A stretch of 64,000 nucleotides of DNA from JBBSJZ01 sp041751935 (lineage in GTDB: Bacteria > Planctomycetota > Planctomycetia > Pirellulales > Pirellulaceae), in contig JBGSIA010000075.1 of the NCBI GenBank assembly GCA_041751935.1, positions 62,001 to 126,000 of the forward strand. Reading direction: 5' to 3'. The notes below the pieces were generated by a model. That model saw only the letters and a list, made by a program, of their open reading frames with translations, was not told where the DNA came from and made no database searches. Position 1 is the first letter of the stretch, and each line of letters begins with the position of its first letter. Below are positions 27,527-35,687 of the stretch, in pieces. Position numbers and translations under genes: made by a program.

Positions 27527-28288
27527 ATGACATTTATCCGCATTGCCGTTTGGTCTGGGCCTCGCAATATTTCGACTGCGTTGTTGAGATCCTTTGGGAA
27601 TCGTGACGACACGTTTGTTTCTGATGAACCACTGTATGCGAGCTATCTTGCGCGTACGGGCTATGAGCACCCTGGTCGCGACGAGATCCTGGGGAGCCAG
27701 CCGCACGACATTGACACAGTCTTCAGGACGCTGCTGGGCCCGGTCCCAGGCGGCAAGAAGATTTGGTACCAGAAGCATATGGCCCACCACTTACCCGACG
27801 ATCTGGACTGTGTGCCGCTAGACGGTTTTCGTCACGCGATGCTGATTCGCGAGCCGACGGAGATGCTTACCTCGTTGCTCAAGGTTATACCGGAGCCGAC
27901 GGCAGCACAGACGGGCTTACCGCAGCAACTGAATCTTTGGAAGCGACTTCGCGAGCGCAATAGCGTTTCGCCGCCGGTGTTGGATTCGGGCGATGTTCTC
28001 GCCAATCCTGCGGGTTTATTGAGTGAACTGTGTCGCCAACTGGGTATCGACTTTCAACCTAGCATGCTCTCCTGGCCAGCAGGAACGCGCGACACCGACG
28101 GCGTTTGGGCGAAGCACTGGTATGGTAATGTCATTGAAAGCACGGGGTTTGGACGCTATCAAAGCAAGAACGAAACTGTGCCCGAGTCGCTGCGCTGCGT
28201 GCTCGCCGAATGTGAACTGATTTACCACGAACTTGCCCAGCACCGCTTGACATGCTGCAATCCTACAACGACCGAAACCGCAATCTGA
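27527..28288 (+). CDS. sulfotransferase-like P-loop protein
   Basis: A 253-residue cytosolic protein opening with RIAVWSGPRNISTALLRSF, the phosphosulfate-binding P-loop form of PAPS-sulfotransferase-like proteins, followed by DEPLYASYL and a central LIREPTEML strand (3-prime phosphate site-like). The family is commonly found next to, or fused with, class IV aminotransferases of the branched-chain type, and here the following aminotransferase gene overlaps its end by 37 bases in another frame. Real sulfotransfer has not been shown for this group to my knowledge. The acceptor is unknown. Start ATG 27527 fits the P-loop position. Confidence 0.8.
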   Translation: MTFIRIAVWSGPRNISTALLRSFGNRDDTFVSDEPLYASYLARTGYEHPGRDEILGSQPHDIDTVFRTLLGPVPGGKKIWYQKHMAHHLPDDLDCVPLDGFRHAMLIREPTEMLTSLLKVIPEPTAAQTGLPQQLNLWKRLRERNSVSPPVLDSGDVLANPAGLLSELCRQLGIDFQPSMLSWPAGTRDTDGVWAKHWYGNVIESTGFGRYQSKNETVPESLRCVLAECELIYHELAQHRLTCCNPTTTETAI

Positions 28289-29175
28289 TCGTCTGTATCA
28301 ACGGCGACTACGTCCACCGCGACCGAGCCGGTATTTCACCATTTGATTCTGCGGTCCAAAATGGAGACGCCGTTTGGGAAGGCTTGCGGCTTTACGATGG
28401 TCGCATCTTTAAATTGCAGGCACACCTGGATCGACTGAGAAATTCTGCACGACTATTACAGTATGCGGGTTATCCCGACGACGAACTGATCATTCGACAT
28501 TTACGCCGAACACTTGAGTTAAACGAGATGTTCGATGGTGTGCACGTGCGGCTAACGATATCTCGCGGAGTGAAATACACCTCTGGACTCGATCCGCGAA
28601 TCAATACGCTGGGCTGTAGTCTGTTCATCCTTGCCGAACATAAACCACCGGTCTACGACAAGGCGGGTATCACGCTGGCCACTGCGATGCATCGACGGCC
28701 ACCGATTAACGTGCTGAACCAACACATCCACAGTTGCAATCAACTGACCAGCATACTTGCCAAGCTTGAAGCCAATGTCGCAGGTGTCGACGATGCCCTG
28801 TTGTTGGACCTGGATGGACACCTTGCGGAAACCAACGCTACGCACGTGTTCGTCGTTTTTGGTGATGAAGTTCACACGAGTACGACATCAGCTTGCCCTC
28901 AAGGAATCACTCGCTCGACGATACTCGAATTGTGCCGCAGGCATAACATCGTTGTCGTTGAACGGGACATACCACTCGATGAGTTGTACAAGGCGGATGA
29001 AATGTTTGTTACCGGAACAATGGGTGAGCTAGTGCCGGTGACACGCTTGGACAGCCACGATTACCTACAGCGTTCCATGTGTGATCATTTGTCGGAGTTA
29101 TTTCGCGCCGAAGTTCGTCGCGAACTCGATCTTCTTTTAGTCCGTCCCAGAGCGGGGGAAATGAATGCACTATGA
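28252..29175 (+). CDS. class IV aminotransferase homologue lacking the PLP lysine
   Basis: A 307-residue fold-type IV aminotransferase homologue, related to branched-chain/D-amino-acid transaminases and aminodeoxychorismate lyase. The fold is clear: VCINGDYV, GDAVWEGLRLYDGRIFKL, and a retained Glu193 in LAETNATHVF. At the position of the Schiff-base lysine (family pattern I-K-S-x-N-x-L) it reads HIHSCNQLTS: His160 replaces Lys. I checked the codons: atc cac agt. Without Lys it cannot hold PLP in the usual way, so it is either a non-transaminase enzyme, a PLP/PMP carrier, or inactive. Its start overlaps the sulfotransferase-like gene by 37 bases and its stop overlaps trhO in an ATGA, so it is clearly expressed in the operon. 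Confidence 0.85.
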   Translation: MLQSYNDRNRNLIVCINGDYVHRDRAGISPFDSAVQNGDAVWEGLRLYDGRIFKLQAHLDRLRNSARLLQYAGYPDDELIIRHLRRTLELNEMFDGVHVRLTISRGVKYTSGLDPRINTLGCSLFILAEHKPPVYDKAGITLATAMHRRPPINVLNQHIHSCNQLTSILAKLEANVAGVDDALLLDLDGHLAETNATHVFVVFGDEVHTSTTSACPQGITRSTILELCRRHNIVVVERDIPLDELYKADEMFVTGTMGELVPVTRLDSHDYLQRSMCDHLSELFRAEVRRELDLLLVRPRAGEMNAL

Positions 29176-30155
29176 GTGACACGCCAAGCCCAACTGTCGT
29201 TGCAGCATTGTACCGCTTTGTCCGTTTGCCAGACTTTGCTTCGTTACGTCAACCGCTGTTGAACGTAATGCAAAACGTTCATGTTTACGGTACGTTGCTG
29301 CTCGCTCAGGAAGGGATAAACGGAACCATTGCTGGATCGCAATCGGGCATTGATGTCGTCCTGGATTACTTGAACAGTGACAGCCGTTTGTCGCCGCTGG
29401 AGGTCAAATATTCCCAGTGTGCGACACCACCGTTTAAGCGAACTCGCGTGCGGCTGAAGAAAGAAATCGTGACGCTTGGTGTGGACGGCATTGACCCCAA
29501 TGATACGGTAGGTACCTATGTAGAACCTGAACAGTGGAATGAGTTAATCGCTGACCCAGATATCGTAGTGATCGATACAAGAAACGATTACGAGGTTGCA
29601 ATCGGATCGTTCGCTAGGGCGATCAACCCACATACGGATTCGTTCCGCGAATTTCCTCAATTTGTCACCGAGAACCTCGATGCTTCGGTCCATACGAAAG
29701 TGGCAATGTACTGTACCGGCGGTATCCGCTGCGAGAAGTCAACTGCACTGCTAAAGAAGATGGGCTTCCAGCAAGTTTATCATTTACGCGGTGGGATTCT
29801 TAAATACTTGGAGCGAATTCCTCAAGAGCAGTCAACGTGGTCCGGCGAATGTTTTGTATTTGACGAACGAGTTTCGGTGAAGCATGGCCTGGCGGTTGGC
29901 GATCAAGTTCTCTGCTACGGTTGTGGTTGGCCGGTTTCCTCCAGCGAGCGACAGCATCCCGACTATGTGGCTGGTGTCCATTGTCCTCGCTGTGTTAACT
30001 TGCTCACCGATGGGCAAAAACGACGATTTGCCGAGCGTCAACGCCAGTTCGATCAACGATCTCAAGAGCGGCACGAAAAAACGGAGCTGCATGATGGAGC
30101 GGAGCAGCCTATTGGATTGGCGCGAAACCACACTGAGTTTTCCGCTGGTCATTAG
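29172..30155 (+). CDS. trhO: tRNA uridine(34) hydroxylase TrhO (rhodanese-like)
   Basis: TrhO hydroxylates U34 of tRNA, the first step towards 5-methoxy- or carboxymethoxyuridine. This 327-residue protein has the family layout: an N-terminal domain (YGTLLLAQEGINGTIAGS), a linker with FKRTRVRLKKEIVTLG, a rhodanese domain with active-site Cys181 in MYCTGGIRCEKS, and a C-terminal zinc-ribbon-like Cys cluster (CYGCGWPV, CPRC). Length matches E. coli YceA/TrhO (about 350). It starts within the stop codon of the aminotransferase homologue, so the tRNA enzyme is co-translated with that pair; whether this is functional or only operon packing is unknown. Confidence 0.92.
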   Translation: MSDTPSPTVVAALYRFVRLPDFASLRQPLLNVMQNVHVYGTLLLAQEGINGTIAGSQSGIDVVLDYLNSDSRLSPLEVKYSQCATPPFKRTRVRLKKEIVTLGVDGIDPNDTVGTYVEPEQWNELIADPDIVVIDTRNDYEVAIGSFARAINPHTDSFREFPQFVTENLDASVHTKVAMYCTGGIRCEKSTALLKKMGFQQVYHLRGGILKYLERIPQEQSTWSGECFVFDERVSVKHGLAVGDQVLCYGCGWPVSSSERQHPDYVAGVHCPRCVNLLTDGQKRRFAERQRQFDQRSQERHEKTELHDGAEQPIGLARNHTEFSAGH

Positions 30156-30195
30156 CCGCCAAACTCCTTCCTAAATCCCCCAACGAGAAACTTCT

Positions 30196-31203
30196 GTGGC
30201 TGTTGATCCGACTCCGATCCTTGACTTGATGCTTGGCTTCCGTCGCTCGAAAACAATGTTCGGTGCCGTGGAACTGGGTGTGTTCGATGCGTTAGCCGAA
30301 TCGCCCTCCTCGAGTGACTCGTTGGCACAGCGATTGAATTGCGATCCAGCGGCGATGCGTCGACTGTTGGATGCGTGCGTTGGTTTAGAACTCCTGGTCC
30401 GCAACGATCAAACGTACTCAAATACCGCGGCAGCGACTGAGCTGTTGTGTTCTGCGAGTCCTAACCGGCTGAGCGGTTACATTCGCTTTAGTAACGATGT
30501 GAGCTGGAAATTGTGGACGCATTTTGAGGACGCGGTTCGCGAAGGCGGCCATCGCTGGAAACAAGCGTACGGTTGGGACGAACCGATCTTTTCGAGTTTC
30601 TTTCGGGATGAGCACGCGATGCGCGAGTTCCTGATGGGAATGCATGGCTATGGCGTCATTAGTTCACCTCATGTTGTGCGAGCCTGTGACTTATCACGTT
30701 TTAAGAAACTGGTTGATTTAGGCGGTGCGACGGGCCATTTAGCCATCGCTGCTTGTGAAGCATATCCCCAATTGTCGGCAACCGTGTTTGACTTGCCCGA
30801 AGTGACACCGTTGACTTGTGAGATTGTCGGGATGTCCCGCGTGTCGGACCGAATTGAGGTAGTGGGTGGTAACTTTTTCGAGAGCGAGTTGCCGGCTGGG
30901 GATCTCTATTCACTCGGTCGCATCCTTCACGACTGGAGCGACGACAAGATCGAACGCTTGCTAAATAAGATATTCGCTGCTTTGCCTGAGGGCGGTGGAT
31001 TGCTTGTTGCCGAAATCATGGTTGCTCCCGAGTTGGATGGCCCCGTGTGGGCGCAAATGCAAGACTTGAACATGCTTGTTTGTACCGAAGGCCGCGAACG
31101 CACGGCGGCGGAGTACGAAACGCTCCTGCACTCGGTTGGATTCAAGTCGGTCGCGGTAAAGGTCACCGGTGCTCCGGTCGACGCGATCCTAGCGATCAAA
31201 TGA
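30196..31203 (+). CDS. acetylserotonin O-methyltransferase-like SAM methyltransferase
   Basis: A 335-residue SAM-dependent O-methyltransferase with an N-terminal dimerisation winged helix (GAVELGVFDALAESP, LLDACVGLELL) and the catalytic fold: motif I DLGGATGHLAIAACEAYP near residue 176, FDLPEV, and the RILHDWSDDK motif that carries the catalytic His-Asp of this family. The acceptor is probably a small phenolic or a hydroxylated metabolite; the sequence does not say which. The start is GTG. It lies 40 bases after trhO on the same strand and could share its transcript. Confidence 0.88.
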   Translation: MAVDPTPILDLMLGFRRSKTMFGAVELGVFDALAESPSSSDSLAQRLNCDPAAMRRLLDACVGLELLVRNDQTYSNTAAATELLCSASPNRLSGYIRFSNDVSWKLWTHFEDAVREGGHRWKQAYGWDEPIFSSFFRDEHAMREFLMGMHGYGVISSPHVVRACDLSRFKKLVDLGGATGHLAIAACEAYPQLSATVFDLPEVTPLTCEIVGMSRVSDRIEVVGGNFFESELPAGDLYSLGRILHDWSDDKIERLLNKIFAALPEGGGLLVAEIMVAPELDGPVWAQMQDLNMLVCTEGRERTAAEYETLLHSVGFKSVAVKVTGAPVDAILAIK

Positions 31204-31326
31204 CTCGCTCAATGTGCAAGCAGTTAAACAGCGCCTGTATGACTGAATTTAAATCACCAGAAGTGTCGACACGCTGACAGACACTACTTATTGCTTCGGT
31301 CACACGCGAGTCGTTGATCTCCGCAG

Positions 31327-31839
31327 ATGTTATTTGCTCAGCAAACAATGTTTTCCACTCAGCAAACATCGGATCCCGAGCGTGACGCTGTCGCGATCCG
31401 TCGTTGGCGATGCGCGAGAATCGTCATGCGAGATGGTCGGCTAGAAGCCATCCGCAAGCGGCGCACCGTTGGAAGTGTATCTGTAGCCGAAGTTTGGCTG
31501 CGGACACGATTTACACGGCCACAAGGCGACGTTTGTAGTATCGACTATCATCAACCGTTGGGGATGCCAGCGTTCCTAACACTCGACTTCATTCATTCGG
31601 GTGTCGGCACGCGTGCGAAAACTTTTTTGGGCGCTTGCCGCGTTCTCGATGAAGTCGCGAGAATCCGAGGTACACTGGCGATCGTAGCCCACGTAACCAA
31701 TACTTCGATTAGTGATCGCCTGCTGCAGCGAATGGGTTGGACGCGACACCAACCCAACTGGTCCGGCCGACATTGGATACGACGATTCTATGATGGCTAT
31801 CCCGAATCCACTTTGGCTCGATACAGGCATCTAGCTTAA
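31327..31839 (+). CDS. planctomycete conserved hypothetical, weakly GNAT-like
   Basis: A 170-residue cytosolic protein. The centre FLTLDFIHSGVGTRAKTF followed by IVAHVTNTSISDRLLQRMGW and the C-terminal RHWIRRFYDGYP recall the last helices and strand of the acetyltransferase fold, but a GNAT acetyl-CoA loop (RxxGxG/A) is not visible, so no activity is claimed. The start could also be ATG 31348. The 3-prime end overlaps the convergent HDOD gene by nine bases. Confidence 0.6.
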   Translation: MLFAQQTMFSTQQTSDPERDAVAIRRWRCARIVMRDGRLEAIRKRRTVGSVSVAEVWLRTRFTRPQGDVCSIDYHQPLGMPAFLTLDFIHSGVGTRAKTFLGACRVLDEVARIRGTLAIVAHVTNTSISDRLLQRMGWTRHQPNWSGRHWIRRFYDGYPESTLARYRHLA

Positions 31840-32724
31840 GTATTCAACGAGCCCTTTTCGTGGCGTCGGCAATTTCAACAATGGCGCGAAGTTCGCTGTG
31901 GCTTCGTCAACCGATTGATATAGCGCGTGCAATGTTTCAACGTTAGAGCCGGTCAACGTGGCGTAGCCTTCGGTGAACTCAACTTGCTCCTTCCACGCGT
32001 CGTCGCCACAGGAGGGCAATAGGGATGCCAGTGCTACACAAGCCTCGCCACGTGTTGCATTCCCGCCGGCGAGCAATTGTGGTAACTGAGTATGTCGAGC
32101 AATCAGCGAAACGAACCCCTGAGGAAGTTTCCAGCGACTCGCTAACAGAGCAGCAGCATCCGCATGATCCCAGCCGAAGAGTTCTTGCTCGAGTCCGCTC
32201 AGTCGACGACCTTCACTGCACCGCCGTTGGACGAGATCTTGGTATTGTTCGGGAAGCTCTTTCAGCAGCAATGGAATGGCCATGTCCTGCAGCAACGCAC
32301 CAGCGAACAAGTCTTCGGCATTGGCCAGTTGCAGTTGTTTACCGAGCGATCGGGCGAACACGGCTCGGCGTAGCGAGTCTTGCCACAGGGACTTCAAATC
32401 AAACGGCCCAAAATTTGGATTGGGGATCACAGTAAAAACAGCGTTCCACAAGGCGAAATTGGTAATCGCCCGAGTTCCGACGAGCGTCAATGCCTGTTGC
32501 ACGCTCATGATCTCGCGACTGAAACCAAAGTAAGACGAATTGACGAACTTCAAGACTTGTCCCATCAACCCTGGATCAGCTTCGATGGGTCTGGCGAAGT
32601 CGGTCGGCCCAACGTCGTCTCGTTGCGAGATTTGCAGAAGGGCGATTGCGCTGTGGGGTAACGCTGGCAGGATATCGCTACGAAAAACGTCTTCGAGTGA
32701 AGTGGGTACAGTCGCAATAGTCAT
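31831..32724 (-). CDS. HDOD domain protein
   Basis: A 297-residue cytosolic HDOD protein, a catalytically dead HD-domain relative used in signal transduction. Typical HDOD sequence is visible: LPALPHSAIALLQISQRDDVGPTDFARPIEADPGLMGQVLKFVNSS (the cyclic starting region), FGFSREIMSVQQALTLVGTRAI, and a LFAGALLQDMAIPLL core. The usual HD metal residues are not intact, as expected. No attached response-regulator or GGDEF domain is present. It starts a divergent arrangement with the small membrane protein at 33106. Confidence 0.9.
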   Translation of the reverse strand: MTIATVPTSLEDVFRSDILPALPHSAIALLQISQRDDVGPTDFARPIEADPGLMGQVLKFVNSSYFGFSREIMSVQQALTLVGTRAITNFALWNAVFTVIPNPNFGPFDLKSLWQDSLRRAVFARSLGKQLQLANAEDLFAGALLQDMAIPLLLKELPEQYQDLVQRRCSEGRRLSGLEQELFGWDHADAAALLASRWKLPQGFVSLIARHTQLPQLLAGGNATRGEACVALASLLPSCGDDAWKEQVEFTEGYATLTGSNVETLHALYQSVDEATANFAPLLKLPTPRKGLVEYLS

Positions 32725-33105
32725 GGATGAGCTTGCACTAAGGTGTTTGCGGTTACGAATATCATTGAACGTGGATCAACAGCGAAATGGTTTGGCATTG
32801 GAAACGTAGGTTGCAACCCATCTGGTGGCGCCCCTGACGATCCACGGACCGCGGATTCGATTTCGACATTCGGTGACAGTGACGACTTTGCGGGATTTTA
32901 CACCGGCTATCGTGAACCTGCTTCCATGTTGAACACATGCGACAGACGTTGCCCAAACGCCCGTACTCAGTGTTGCGTTGACGCAACCTTGACGCTGGTC
33001 CGATCGCCTCAGGAAGTAAAATAGTGAGGCAAATCACTGAGATTTTGAACGAAAACAAGGACAACCGATCGCGTCTGGTGTACGAGCTGCATTGCTTAGC
33101 GGGGC
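32725..33105. other. 381-base intergenic region with a dyad
   Basis: Divergent promoter region between the HDOD gene and the small membrane-protein gene. A 93-codon open frame on the plus strand (32743-33024) lacks a ribosome site and any family signal and is not accepted as a gene. The one clear structure is a perfect 7-bp dyad with a 2-base centre (gttgcgt-tg-acgcaac) at 32972-32987, followed by a second ttgacgc at 32989-32995. Confidence 0.5.
32972..32987. promoter_or_regulatory. perfect 7+7 inverted repeat, operator-like
   Basis: The sequence gttgcgt, two spacer bases, acgcaac is a perfect dyad with the size of a typical dimeric repressor site. It sits 118 bases upstream of the start at 33106. 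No -35/-10 pair with good spacing was found, so its target gene and factor are unknown. Confidence 0.35.
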
Positions 33106-33567
33106 ATGAATCTACCTCGATTGGCTCCCGAAGACTGGCAATATATTCGCAAGCGTCTCTCGCGCACTGTATGCCTTGCCGTGCTGATGCTGGTCATCAC
33201 GGTCTACGGTCGCTGCAGCAATTCGCTTCGGACGTCGAGCCCCGACGTATCAGCCCGCGTGCTGGCGTTTGAAACGACTTCGGTGAGTGTTTTGGGCGTA
33301 TCGTCGGGACCGAAGTCCGTGCCGCCGGAAGGTTGGCGACGCACAGCCGCAGGGTGGCAGCATGTCAGCACCTGGCCGAAACAGAACGACTCAATCAATT
33401 CGTTGCTTGCGACACAGAAGTCGCGAGAGCCGGCGATGGTTCGGCGTGCAGTACAGATGATCGGCGGGCTGTCGCCGGCTACCTTTGCTTTGATGCAGAT
33501 TTTGGCGATCGGATTGATCGCGGTGTTCGCAAGCCGATACCAATCAGAGCTGACTAACGACGGTTGA
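33106..33567 (+). CDS. small two-helix membrane protein of unknown function
   Basis: A 153-residue protein with membrane helices near residues 21-38 and 126-145 and a predicted extracytoplasmic loop between them containing PEGWRRTAAGWQHVSTWP. That Trp-rich stretch looks like a planctomycete-restricted motif, but I cannot name the family. ATG 33106 follows gcgggg. Its 3-prime end overlaps the convergent lipoprotein gene by 14 bases. Confidence 0.6.
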   Translation: MNLPRLAPEDWQYIRKRLSRTVCLAVLMLVITVYGRCSNSLRTSSPDVSARVLAFETTSVSVLGVSSGPKSVPPEGWRRTAAGWQHVSTWPKQNDSINSLLATQKSREPAMVRRAVQMIGGLSPATFALMQILAIGLIAVFASRYQSELTNDG

Positions 33568-33793
33568 GCTTTTCTTCAGCACGAGCAGCACGAAGAGCAG
33601 CCGCTTCTCGTGGAAGCTTGAATTCTGGGCCCGACGGGAAGTACTGGACGTCGTCCTGCAAGTAGTACGGGCTGGGCAACGTTTGTCCGTTGATGGACGA
33701 CTGGCATCCGGTTGACGCAGCCGCCGTGATACCGAGAGCAGTTACCCAGAGGGCACAGCGAAAAGCACGTCGGCTCGTTGAGTTGGCATTCAT
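33554..33793 (-). CDS. short planctomycete lipoprotein (NGQTLPS motif)
   Basis: A 79-residue lipoprotein: basic start (NANSTSRRAFR), hydrophobic core and lipobox STGC near residue 30. The mature 50 residues, containing NGQTLPSPYYLQDDVQYFPSGPEF and a charged helix with EAAALRAARAEEKL, match a short lipoprotein/secreted-protein pattern I associate with planctomycetes. Function unknown; the C-terminal helix could bind peptidoglycan or form a coiled coil. ATG 33793 follows gaaggcg; an ATG at 33817 is less likely. Confidence 0.75.
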   Translation of the reverse strand: MNANSTSRRAFRCALWVTALGITAAASTGCQSSINGQTLPSPYYLQDDVQYFPSGPEFKLPREAAALRAARAEEKLNRR

Positions 33794-33877
33794 CGTTTTC
33801 ACGCCTTCGGAATCCATCGATTAACTGTGTGAGAAACTCTCGTTACAATCGTTATCGGACAAACAACCGGCATATCT

Positions 33878-34741
33878 TTACATCGCCGCTCGAAAAGTTT
33901 GAAAATGCCCGTCGGTAACGACCATCGTTGACTCGGGAACCGGCTGCCAGGGCTCTGTTGTCAACGGCTCGGAGGCAAACGCGATCGCTCGGTACCGCTG
34001 GTCGGGGCCGACGGTTGCGTGAGTTTCCCCACATACGAAGCACGGTTCGATGCGATCTCGTTCAATCATGAATAGGTCGTTTCGCAGTCGCGTTGCGATA
34101 AGCGTCGCACCGTCGGATATCAACAAGTTCAACTTAGCTGGTGCCTTCGCTCCAGTTTCACGACTGCGTTCATCAAGTTCTCGTACGGCTGTAGCGACAA
34201 TCCCCGAGGCGACAGTTGCGTCGGCGAATCCATCGCGCGAGGCTTGGCCGGAGTAATACAACCGACTGAGAATCCAGCGAAATATTAACTCGCTATCGGT
34301 TTGTCCAATCGGCTCAGCTTCCGTGACCGCCGCATCGACCAGCTCTCGCTGCAATTGTTCACGAAGCGTCAGGCGGCCAGCATGCGACAGATCGATCCCT
34401 GAGAGCGTCCCATTGTGTGCAAAGACAAACGGGTTGCGGCGAAAGGGATGCGTGTTTCGCTCGGTGCGTCGCCCGACAGTCGCCAAACGAACGTGGGCCA
34501 AAACGGTTCGCGAGGCAATATCGCGAGCGGCGTCACTGAACCGCAGATCTTCAAAGGCTGCCGCAGCGCGTTTCTTTAGGCAAGGAACGCGACCGCGATA
34601 GTAGGCGATTCCCCACCCATCGCCGTGACATCGCCCAAGACTATCACGTCGGCTCTGGCACAAAATCGCATTTTGCGCACTGACAAGATGACAGCCGATT
34701 CGCGTCGCGTGCGTTGCTCGAAACCCATAAAGTCGACACAT
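33878..34741 (-). CDS. class II glutamine amidotransferase (YafJ-like)
   Basis: A 287-residue Ntn-type glutamine amidotransferase. Translation from ATG 34741 begins MCRLYGFRA, placing the catalytic Cys at position 2, exactly as in YafJ/GatD-like class II enzymes; the start is therefore fixed even though an upstream ATG at 34783 exists. Other family motifs are GDGWGIAYY, LAHVRLATVGRR and HNGTLSG (glutamine site). There is no fused synthetase domain, so the acceptor of the ammonia is unknown. It is divergent from the small secreted protein gene. Confidence 0.9.
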   Translation of the reverse strand: MCRLYGFRATHATRIGCHLVSAQNAILCQSRRDSLGRCHGDGWGIAYYRGRVPCLKKRAAAAFEDLRFSDAARDIASRTVLAHVRLATVGRRTERNTHPFRRNPFVFAHNGTLSGIDLSHAGRLTLREQLQRELVDAAVTEAEPIGQTDSELIFRWILSRLYYSGQASRDGFADATVASGIVATAVRELDERSRETGAKAPAKLNLLISDGATLIATRLRNDLFMIERDRIEPCFVCGETHATVGPDQRYRAIAFASEPLTTEPWQPVPESTMVVTDGHFQTFRAAM

Positions 34742-34927
34742 AAGTGATTCCAACAGCAATAAGGATGCCGCCCCAAGGATCAACGAAACCCGTCCAACAC
34801 CGACATCTGTGCAACAACGCTAGCAATAAACGATTCGACAGCGAATACAGAAACCGTTACGCTAATAACGTAGGGTGCCATGCTAACCAGGCGCCCGCAG
34901 AAATTTCCGTCGCTGCCGAGGATTTCG

Positions 34928-35467
34928 ATGTTGAGTGCGTTAAAGTTTAGGCAAATATCTGTCACTGTTTGTTGCATTGTGATGATTAGCACAAGCCGGT
35001 TGTCCGCGCAAACGGTACAGTTGCCATCGGTTACAACTTTCTCGTATTCCGGCAGCGTGTTGGTTCCCGATTCAGGGGCGGGTTATTTAGGTGGTCGGCG
35101 GTCTGCTGCGGTGAGTTCTCATTCACGATTGGGTTCACGCGCAAGCGGCGGCACGTGGAGTTCATCCAGCGGTTTTGCCCAGGTAACGATCATTGATTTG
35201 GCAGCTATGGATCGCCAGATTCTCGGCAGCGAGCCGGCGCCTGCACACGATTTGCATCGAACGACTGCCCAGCGGACCGAAGAGGGCAAACGATTGGTTC
35301 GTTTTGCTCGCAGCAAACTTCGCGAACAGAACCAGGGTGCGGCATTTAATGCGTATCGGATGGCGATCGATTTATTGCCAGCCGACCTGCGAACACTAGC
35401 CACCGCAGAGTTTCGCCGCGAGTTTCCAATTGCCAGCGTCCAAGTCGCTAACGCTGGGATTCGCTAA
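34928..35467 (+). CDS. secreted protein of unknown function
   Basis: A 179-residue exported protein with a signal peptide ending near LSA at about residue 27. The middle is Gly/Ser-rich (GAGYLGGRRSAAVSS, SGGTWSSSSG) and the C-terminal half is helical with charged residues (EGKRLVRFARSKLREQ, YRMAIDLLPADLRTL), perhaps an oligomerisation or tetratricopeptide-like helix pair. ATG 34928 has gagg six bases upstream; an ATG at 34880 would push the signal peptide inward. No family is recognised. Confidence 0.65.
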   Translation: MLSALKFRQISVTVCCIVMISTSRLSAQTVQLPSVTTFSYSGSVLVPDSGAGYLGGRRSAAVSSHSRLGSRASGGTWSSSSGFAQVTIIDLAAMDRQILGSEPAPAHDLHRTTAQRTEEGKRLVRFARSKLREQNQGAAFNAYRMAIDLLPADLRTLATAEFRREFPIASVQVANAGIR

Positions 35468-35687
35468 CGTCTCATTCAGCTCATGAATCATCGTGGCCTG
35501 ACGATTCGCGATGTTAAAATCGAAAACAGTTGGCAATTTAGCTAGAAACTGATCGCGTGGTTGCTTGACCCAAAACCATTGGACACCTTATCCGCTTGCG
35601 CTCGTGGTCGATTAAACTGTGACGCTTGATGAAGCCATCGAGTTGGATAGTTGGCCCCTGCACTTTTACCCTCAAGCATTTCACATC

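Noticed and set aside
32743..33024. 93-codon open frame between the HDOD gene and the membrane protein gene
   Set aside because: No ribosome site, no recognisable family, and a regulatory-looking dyad lies inside it.
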